Assembly (NCBI GenBank): GCA_963741305.1
Contig: CAVUHL010000003.1
Span: 4,402,001 to 4,466,000, forward strand
DNA: 64,000 bases
Source of the DNA: DATMER01 sp963741305
GTDB taxonomy: Bacteria; Acidobacteriota; Thermoanaerobaculia; Multivoradales; UBA5704
Direction of reading: 5' to 3'
The stretch's first letter is position 1; each line of letters opens with the position of its first letter. Under the pieces are notes generated by a model. That model worked only from the letters and a program-made list of their open reading frames with translations. It was not told where the DNA came from and did no database searches. This document shows, one piece after another, positions 58,653-64,000 of the stretch. The position numbers and the translations under genes were made by a program.

Positions 58653-58704
58653 CCTTGACATTCTAGGCATGGGCTCCCTAACATTGCCTTGTCGTTCTAG
58701 GTAT
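58653..58704 (+). promoter_or_regulatory. Promoter and paired direct repeats upstream of the PadR-ADOP operon
   Basis: CCTTGACATTCTAGGCAT (58653-58670) and CCTTGTCGTTCTAGGTAT (58687-58704) match at 15 of 18 positions, 34 bp apart (about three turns). The first contains -35 TTGACA (58655-58660); TAACAT (58679-58684) is a possible -10 after an 18-bp spacer. The second copy overlaps the expected start of transcription. PadR proteins commonly repress their own operons, so these are probable operators. Confidence 0.6.
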
Positions 58705-58730
58705 CACCTTTCAGCCTGGAGGCCAGACGA

Positions 58731-59075
58731 GTGACGCGACAGAAAGCGGATAAGAAAGCGGACCTGCTGCAGGGCACGCTCGACATGCTCATCCTGAAGG
58801 CCGTCTCGCTCGGCGCGCTGCACGGCTACGGCATCATTCAGCGCATCCGCCAGATGTCTGACGAGATGCTGGATGTGGAGCAGGGCTCTCTCTACCCGGC
58901 GCTCTACCGGATCGAGCAGCAGGGCTGGGTCTCTTCGAAATGGGACGTGAACGATACGGGCCGGCGCGCCAAGTTCTACACGCTTACCAAGACCGGCAAG
59001 GCCCAGCTCGAATCCGAGGAGGCGAGCTGGGACCGCCTAGTCCTTGCCGTCGCCAAAATCCGGCAGGCCACCTGA
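58731..59075 (+). CDS. PadR family transcriptional regulator
   Basis: The 114-residue protein starts at GTG, with GGAGG upstream. The winged-helix core is LLQGTLDMLILKAVSLGALHG, YGIIQRIRQMSDEM, QGSLYPALYRIEQQGWVSS and RRAKFYTLTKTGKAQLE, the full PadR set. The C-terminal helix for dimerisation is short, as in PadR-s2 types. It lies 9 bp before the ADOP permease gene, an arrangement repeated many times in Acidobacteriota genomes. It likely represses this operon. Confidence 0.92.
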   Translation: MTRQKADKKADLLQGTLDMLILKAVSLGALHGYGIIQRIRQMSDEMLDVEQGSLYPALYRIEQQGWVSSKWDVNDTGRRAKFYTLTKTGKAQLESEEASWDRLVLAVAKIRQAT

Positions 59076-59084
59076 GGGAGCCAT

Positions 59085-61748
59085 ATGAATCTTTTCAAAA
59101 CGATCGCGGCACGCCTGCAAGGCCTGCTCCAGCGCGAGGCGGTCATCGGCGACATCGATGAGGAGATGCGTCTCCACCTCCAGATGGTCGTGGAGGAGAA
59201 CATCGAGCGGGGGATGCCGCCCGAGGAGGCGCGGCGCGCCGCTCTCCGTAGCTTCGGCAACCTCGACAAGAACAGGGAGAGGGCCTGGGAGGTGCGGGGC
59301 GGCGGAGTGATCGAGGCCTTTATGCAAGACGTCCGCTACGGCGCGAGGCTTCTCGCCAGGAACAAGGGCTTTACGGCGGTCGCGGTGCTCACCCTTGGTC
59401 TGGGGATCGGGGCGAACACGGCCATCTTCTCCGTCGTCAACGAGCTGCTCCTCAACCCGCTGCCCTACCCCGGCGCGGAGCGGATCGTCATGCTGTGGGA
59501 GATCTCCCCGGAGGGCACACACCAGAACCCGACTTCGGCCGCCAACTTCCGGAGCTGGCGCGAGCAAGGCACGGTCTTCGAGAGCATGGCGGCGTTCACC
59601 GACCGGCGCTTTAACCTGACAGGAAGCGGCGAGCCCGAGGAGGTCCCGGTTCAGCTCGCTACCCCCGAGCTGTTCCGGGTCCTGGGCGTCAAGCCGTTCC
59701 TCGGCCGGGCCTTGACACAGGAGGACGCCCTTCCCGACGCGCCCGACGTAGCCGTCCTGGGCCACGACTTCTGGCTGAGGCGATTTGGCGGCGACGGTGA
59801 GATTGTCGGCAGGCCCATCATGCTCAACGGCTCGCCCTCCACCGTGGTCGGAATCCTCCCTCCCGGCTTCCAGTGGCACCTCCGGCAGATTTCCAATGTC
59901 ACGAGGCCTCCCGAGATCTGGGTGGCGCTGACACTGCCCGCGGAAGAGCCCTACTCGCGGGGCCGGTCCCTCTCGGCCGTGGCGCGCCTCAAGCCCGGCG
60001 CCTCCATCACGCAGGCTGAAGCAGAGATGAAAACCATCCATGCCCGCCTCGAGCAGGATTCGCCGAAGTACAACAAGGGGACCCGCGCGGAAGTCATCCC
60101 GCTGCGCGAGCAGCTCGTCGGCAAGGTCCGGCCCGCGCTGCTTATCCTTTTCGGTGCGGTCGGCTTCGTGCTGCTGATCGCATGCGCCAATGTCGTCAAC
60201 CTCCTGCTCTCCCGCGCCGCGGCCCGGGAGAAGGAGATCGTGCTGCGGACAGCGCTCGGCGCGCACCGGGTCCGGGTGATCCGGCAGCTCCTCACGGAGA
60301 GCCTGCTGCTCGCGGCCCTGGGCTGCGCGCTCGGCCTGCTGCTCGCGGCCTGGGGCATCCGGGCGCTCGTGGCGATCAGCCCGAGCGATCTGGTCAATCT
60401 CCAGGGTGTCGGCCTGAATTTTCAGGTGCTCGCGCTGACCGTGTTGGTGTCTCTGGCGACCGGCCTCCTCTTCGGCCTGGCGCCCGCACTCGAGGCGACG
60501 CGCCTGAACCTCGGCGACGCGCTCAAGGAAGGCGGGAAGGGGGCCGGGGGGCACAGCGCCCGGAGCAACCGTCTCCGCGGAGCCCTCGTGGTCGCGGAGA
60601 TTGCGCTGGCGCTCGTGCTCCTGGCCGGCGCGGGGCTGCTGATCAAGAGCTTCCTCCGCCTGCAGGGGATCGATCCCGGCTTCAAGCAGGACAAGGTGCT
60701 GACCATGGTGATGCGCCTGCCGGGCGCCAAGTACACGGAAGACCAGCAGATGGTCGCCTTCTACGGCAAGGTGGGGGAGCGCCTCCGGGCTCTTCCCGGA
60801 GTCCTCGACGCGGGGATGGTCAACTACCTGCCGCTCTACGGCGGGCTCGGCGCCAGGACCAGTTATACCGTCGAGGGCCGTCCCGCGCCGCCGGATGGCG
60901 AGGGCCCCGGCGCCGACGTCCGAGTGACCGACGCGAGCTACTTCCGCACGATGGGCATCCCGCTCCTGCGCGGCCGCGGCTTCACGGGCTCCGAGACCGC
61001 CGAGGCCAGGCACGTCGTCCTCATCAGCGAGTCGATGGCCAAGCAGCACTTCCCCGGAGAAGATCCGATCGGGAAGCGCATCACGGTCCCGATGTCCGCC
61101 GAGCCCATGCCCACGGAGATCATCGGCATCGTCGGCGACGTCCGGTACGAGAGCCTCGTGGACGAAGCGTACCCGACCGTCTACATGCCGATTCCGGATC
61201 TCATCTACCCATTCATGACCCTCGTCCTCCGCACCGACGGAGATCCCGCGCAGATCGCTCCCGCGGTGCGGAAAGCACTGCGCGAGATCGACCCGGACCA
61301 GCCGGTCTCCGACGTGCGGACGATGGACGAGGTGATGGCCACCACGGTGGGCCGCGCCCGTTTCAATACCTTGCTGCTCGGGCTCTTCGCGGGCTTGGCG
61401 ACCCTGCTGGCCGCGATCGGCATCTTCGGCGTGACCCACTATTCGGTGACCCTGCGGACCCGCGAGATCGGACTCAGAATGGCGCTCGGCGCGCAGCCGG
61501 GCCAGGTTCTGATGCTCATCCTGAGGCAGGGGCTCCTCCTCACCGCCATCGGCATCGCCACCGGCCTCGCCGGCGCGCTCGCGCTGACACGCGTCATGTC
61601 GGGCCTCCTCTTCGGGGTGGGCTCGACAGACCCGGCAACGTTCGCGGCCATCGCGCTGCTTCTCACCTTCGTGTCCCTGGTCGCCTGTTATCTCCCCGCT
61701 CGGCGGGCCACGCGAGTGAGCCCGCTGATCGCGCTGCGTTACGACTGA
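59085..61748 (+). CDS. ADOP-type ABC transporter permease (duplicated MacB/FtsX)
   Basis: The 887-residue protein begins with a cytoplasmic region of about 80 residues (DIDEEMRLHLQMVVEENIERG, PPEEARRAALRSFGN), followed by two MacB_PCD/FtsX halves. Half 1: helix near 100-125 (GFTAVAVLTLGLGIGANTAI), periplasmic domain to about 345, then three helices. Half 2: helix LRGALVVAEIALALVLLAGAG near 505, periplasmic domain, then three helices ending GLLFGVGSTDPATFAAIAL. ADOP proteins lack a fused ATPase and none is encoded nearby. They are thought to act in envelope transport or stress, but substrates are unknown. Confidence 0.94.
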   Translation: MNLFKTIAARLQGLLQREAVIGDIDEEMRLHLQMVVEENIERGMPPEEARRAALRSFGNLDKNRERAWEVRGGGVIEAFMQDVRYGARLLARNKGFTAVAVLTLGLGIGANTAIFSVVNELLLNPLPYPGAERIVMLWEISPEGTHQNPTSAANFRSWREQGTVFESMAAFTDRRFNLTGSGEPEEVPVQLATPELFRVLGVKPFLGRALTQEDALPDAPDVAVLGHDFWLRRFGGDGEIVGRPIMLNGSPSTVVGILPPGFQWHLRQISNVTRPPEIWVALTLPAEEPYSRGRSLSAVARLKPGASITQAEAEMKTIHARLEQDSPKYNKGTRAEVIPLREQLVGKVRPALLILFGAVGFVLLIACANVVNLLLSRAAAREKEIVLRTALGAHRVRVIRQLLTESLLLAALGCALGLLLAAWGIRALVAISPSDLVNLQGVGLNFQVLALTVLVSLATGLLFGLAPALEATRLNLGDALKEGGKGAGGHSARSNRLRGALVVAEIALALVLLAGAGLLIKSFLRLQGIDPGFKQDKVLTMVMRLPGAKYTEDQQMVAFYGKVGERLRALPGVLDAGMVNYLPLYGGLGARTSYTVEGRPAPPDGEGPGADVRVTDASYFRTMGIPLLRGRGFTGSETAEARHVVLISESMAKQHFPGEDPIGKRITVPMSAEPMPTEIIGIVGDVRYESLVDEAYPTVYMPIPDLIYPFMTLVLRTDGDPAQIAPAVRKALREIDPDQPVSDVRTMDEVMATTVGRARFNTLLLGLFAGLATLLAAIGIFGVTHYSVTLRTREIGLRMALGAQPGQVLMLILRQGLLLTAIGIATGLAGALALTRVMSGLLFGVGSTDPATFAAIALLLTFVSLVACYLPARRATRVSPLIALRYD

Positions 61749-61761
61749 GAGGAACACACCT

Positions 61762-63060
61762 ATGAAAAGCTTTCTTCTAGCCGTCGTGGTGACGACAGCA
61801 ACCCTGTCCGTCGCAGCACAACAGCCGGTGGCCGACCACCATACTCACCTGATGAGCCCGACCGCCGTGAAGCTGGTCAACGACCCGCCTCTTCCGGGGA
61901 TTGCTCTGCCCGAGGACCTCGCCCGCCTGCTCCGCGCAAAAGAGAAAGGCTGGAACGACAAGGCGGCCCTCACCGCTCTCTACACGGAAGACAGCCTTAT
62001 CTTCGATTTCCGTGAAACCCGCTGGATCCAGGGCCGCGATGAGGTCACCACCTTCATGGCCTCAAACTTCGCCCGGCCCTTTCGGATAACCCCGGTCTCT
62101 TACGGAGTGGATGGCAGATCCGGCCACATCGCCGTTTATTTCACCCGCGGTGAAGGGGACGCCGCCAAGCACTTCGGGCAGGGTCTCTTCACTTTGCGGA
62201 AAAGCGACGACGGTGCTTGGCGGATCGCGGCTGAATATCCCACCTTTCCGGGTCCCCAGCTCCGCGAGCCGACCACGGCCGAGCAGCTCGTCGCGCAGTT
62301 GGATGAGGCCGGCATCAAGCGCGGAGCGGTGCTTTCGTCCGCCTACTGGCACGGCAGTCCGCTGATGCGGAAGATCGGCGGCGACGAATACGCGAACGTC
62401 AAGGCGGAGAACGACTGGACCGTTCAGGAAGTCTCGCGCGTCCCGGACCGCCTTGTCGCCTTCTGCAGCTTCAACCCCCTGAAAGACTACGCCCTCCAGG
62501 AGATCGAGCGCTGCGCAAAGCTCCCTCACGTCAAGGGCTTCAAGCTGCACCTCGGCAACTCGGGCGTGGAGGTGCTGAACCCGGAGCACGCGGAGAAGGC
62601 CCGCCGGGTCTTTGCCGCGATAAACGAGCGCCGCCTCGCGATCGTCGTCCACCTGTGGACGCTGGAAGAGGCCTATGGCCGCAAGCACGCCGAGGCCTTC
62701 CTGAGCCAGATCCTTTCGGCCGCGCCGGACATCCCGGTCCAGATCGCGCACTTCGCCGGCGGCGGCCCCGGCTACACCGACGAAGCCCTGGAGGTCTACG
62801 CGGAAGCCATCGCAAAGGGCGACCCGCGGACGAAAAACCTTTACTTCGATTTCGCCACCGTTGCAGACGGCCAGTCGAAGGAAGTCCTGCAGAAGCTCGC
62901 CGAGCGCATCCGTCAGGTCGGACCTGGCCGTGTCCTCTACGGCACCGACCTCGGTCCCCCGGCGGCGCGCCAGTCCTGGCTGAACTTCCGGATGACGGTG
63001 CCGCTGACGGACGAAGAGTTCAAGACGATCGCAGGGAACGTGGCGCCGTACTTCCGCTAG
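61762..63060 (+). CDS. Exported amidohydrolase with a SnoaL-like domain inserted after the first metal motif
   Basis: The 432-residue protein has a signal peptide (LLAVVVTTATLSVAAQ). The amidohydrolase metal motif DHHTH is at 25-29. Instead of the barrel continuing, a SnoaL/DUF4440-like segment follows (about 50-165: AKEKGWNDKAALTALYTEDSL, FTLRKSDDGAWRIAAEYP). The TIM barrel then resumes (EQLVAQLDEAGIKRGAVLSS near 175, GFKLHLGNSGVEVL near 254, VVHLWTLEEAYG near 296, AHFAGGGPGYTDE near 325, VLYGTDLGPP near 395). This fits the amidohydrolase 2 (PF04909-like) fold. It lies 13 bp after the ADOP gene. Confidence 0.82.
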   Translation: MKSFLLAVVVTTATLSVAAQQPVADHHTHLMSPTAVKLVNDPPLPGIALPEDLARLLRAKEKGWNDKAALTALYTEDSLIFDFRETRWIQGRDEVTTFMASNFARPFRITPVSYGVDGRSGHIAVYFTRGEGDAAKHFGQGLFTLRKSDDGAWRIAAEYPTFPGPQLREPTTAEQLVAQLDEAGIKRGAVLSSAYWHGSPLMRKIGGDEYANVKAENDWTVQEVSRVPDRLVAFCSFNPLKDYALQEIERCAKLPHVKGFKLHLGNSGVEVLNPEHAEKARRVFAAINERRLAIVVHLWTLEEAYGRKHAEAFLSQILSAAPDIPVQIAHFAGGGPGYTDEALEVYAEAIAKGDPRTKNLYFDFATVADGQSKEVLQKLAERIRQVGPGRVLYGTDLGPPAARQSWLNFRMTVPLTDEEFKTIAGNVAPYFR

Positions 63061-63148
63061 GGCAACCCCGAGCCCCGTTCAGCCCCGAGGGGCGATGGAC
63101 GGGCGAGGCTAGTACACTGTCACGCCGGAAAAGATGGGTCATCCTTCT

Positions 63149-63204
63149 GTAGGGGCACCTCTTGTGGGTGCCCTCCGGAGGGCGGCCACAAGAGCCGCCC
63201 CTAC
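63149..63204. repeat. REP-like inverted repeat
   Basis: GTAGGGGC...TCTTGTGG...CCCTCC is matched in inverted order by GGAGGG...CCACAAGA...GCCCCTAC over 56 bp with only a few mismatches next to the arms. The core is a GTAGGGGC/GCCCCTAC palindrome of the type seen in many GC-rich genomes. The rest of the 240-bp gap (63061-63303) shows no gene. Confidence 0.75.
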
Positions 63205-63303
63205 ATGAAACGCTATCCGTCACTCGGACTGTGACGAGACACTAGTCGTCTGATTAGGCAGACTTCTGGACAAACAGGACACGTTTTTTGATAGGTTTTA
63301 TCG

Positions 63304-63828
63304 CTATGCAGCCTTCTTCTTGTCGGAAGGAAATGCCGCGGTGATGAGAGTATCGAGCTCATGGTCGACTCTGGCGAAAGCCCGCGAGAGTTTTGGCCAG
63401 AGCGTCGATCGGTTGTACCTGAACGGGTCGATCGCAGCCGCGACAACCGGCTGCCCGGGTGGCACGCTCGCTATAGCAGCCGCAACGGCGTTGTTGTCTC
63501 GATCTTGAAGGCAATAGAGGGCAGCCTCGTGGCCCTTGCAAAACTCCTTCTGCCCGCTACCAGCCTCGATAGAAGCCTCGAGAACCATGCCCTTTGGAAG
63601 TACCATGCCCGATTTAGAGACCCGTACGTCGTTCTTGAGTCTGGCGAATTCTACTTCCGAACGTTCGAATTGCGAGTATAGAACCTCGCCCGTGCCTACC
63701 TCGCTTTCGGTTTCCAGCGGTGGAACGGAACCTTTGTTGACCCGCGTTACGTCATCCCCCGATGCAGGCCTCGTAATCAACAATGCAAGAGCCACAACGA
63801 CTGAAGCCGCAGCATTTCGAGACATCAT
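63304..63828 (-). CDS. Exported protein of unknown function
   Basis: The protein has 174 residues from ATG 63828 (AAGGA 5 nt upstream; ATG 63825 is also possible). It has a signal peptide (AAASVVVALALLITRPASG). The mature part has VLYSQFERSEVEFARLKNDV, SKSGMVLPKGMVLEASIEAG, FCKGHEAALYCLQDRDNN with two cysteines, and a Lys-rich C-terminus FPSDKKKAA. No family is recognised. GC is lower than in most genes here (about 54% by eye). Confidence 0.65.
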   Translation of the reverse strand: MMSRNAAASVVVALALLITRPASGDDVTRVNKGSVPPLETESEVGTGEVLYSQFERSEVEFARLKNDVRVSKSGMVLPKGMVLEASIEAGSGQKEFCKGHEAALYCLQDRDNNAVAAAIASVPPGQPVVAAAIDPFRYNRSTLWPKLSRAFARVDHELDTLITAAFPSDKKKAA

Positions 63829-63921
63829 GCAATTCCTTACCAGCATCAAGCTCTTCTCCCTCGGCGACTAACGTTGTATAGCGTCGCACCGTAGTCGTGC
63901 GCAAGGCCAAGCCTGCAGTGC

Positions 63922-64000
63922 TTACTTGTGGATATCAAAGCGCCTGATCAAACCGTCCTCGATCTGGAAAACATGTTCGGCCTTCTCGTCGAACAACACG
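63922..64000 (-). CDS. SnoaL/NTF2-like protein, only the C-terminal 25 residues in the window
   Basis: On the minus strand the frame VLFDEKAEHVFQIEDGLI and RRFDIHK ends at a TAA at 63922-63924. HVFQIEDGLIRRFDI is the typical last strand of SnoaL/NTF2-like proteins. The rest of the gene lies beyond base 64000. The call rests on this short stretch. Confidence 0.45.
   Translation of the reverse strand, partial: VLFDEKAEHVFQIEDGLIRRFDIHK

Noticed and set aside
59037..61757. 906-codon open frame antisense to the ADOP permease
   Set aside because: It is a shadow of high-GC third positions; the plus strand has full permease homology.

Overview
The window is about 64 kb of GC-rich bacterial chromosome (roughly 65-70% GC by eye), densely packed with genes and with many 4-bp ATGA stop/start overlaps. 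I see no rRNA, tRNA, CRISPR array, integrase or IS element. The best lineage hint is the PadR regulator plus 887-residue duplicated orphan MacB/FtsX permease (ADOP type) at 58.7-61.7 kb, an arrangement typical of Acidobacteriota. GlnRS with a C-terminal YqeY-like domain, an exosortase and outer-membrane proteins fit a Gram-negative acidobacterium, but the assignment is inferred.

Layout. 0-5 kb: truncated DUF885 peptidase, SDR oxidoreductase, DUF4142 protein, beta-lactamase-fold hydrolase, secreted Kazal-type protein, membrane protein. 5.1-5.5 kb: 21-bp repeat array A. 5.5-15.9 kb: Rpn-type nuclease, HD protein coupled to a GH-A glycosidase of permuted order, hybrid histidine kinase, inositol-phosphate synthase, HAD protein, two poorly known proteins, and a MarR/YceI pair sharing an operator motif. 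16-25 kb: DUF1835 protein, TPR protein, APC and MFS transporters, array B, an oligopeptide-binding-type protein coupled to a CAP protein, a second CAP protein, a BrnT-type toxin module, and a PfpI gene with an internal deletion. 25.5-34.9 kb: Lon protease with a 9-bp-repeat linker, beta-barrel protein, secreted metallopeptidase, TPR-AAA operon, DinB/P-loop operon. 35.0-38.8 kb: array C and a 1126-residue TIR-WD40-GTPase-zinc ribbon-DUF4365 protein of lower GC, probably a conflict or defence protein. 38.8-47.2 kb: PepSY, ABM, DUF3224, LolA-like and PQQ-propeller genes, glnS, VapBC, and a beta-lactamase-family hydrolase. 47.2-52.0 kb: VIT/VWA protein with an exosortase-type tail, its exosortase, and a CreB/CreC-like two-component system. 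52-64 kb: Tat-exported amine oxidase, DinB, membrane proteins, array D, DoxX/ECF pair, PadR-ADOP operon, amidohydrolase, and two 3'-end genes.

Two things stand out. First, four long intergenic regions hold tandem arrays of about 21 bp (two helical turns). Their sequences are unrelated, but many units carry a small dyad whose arms differ while staying complementary. Each array lies upstream of a minus-strand membrane-protein gene. Second, the VIT/VWA-exosortase-CreBC operon looks like a dedicated one-substrate sorting system, with a cre-tag-like site upstream and a beta-lactamase-family gene divergent from it.
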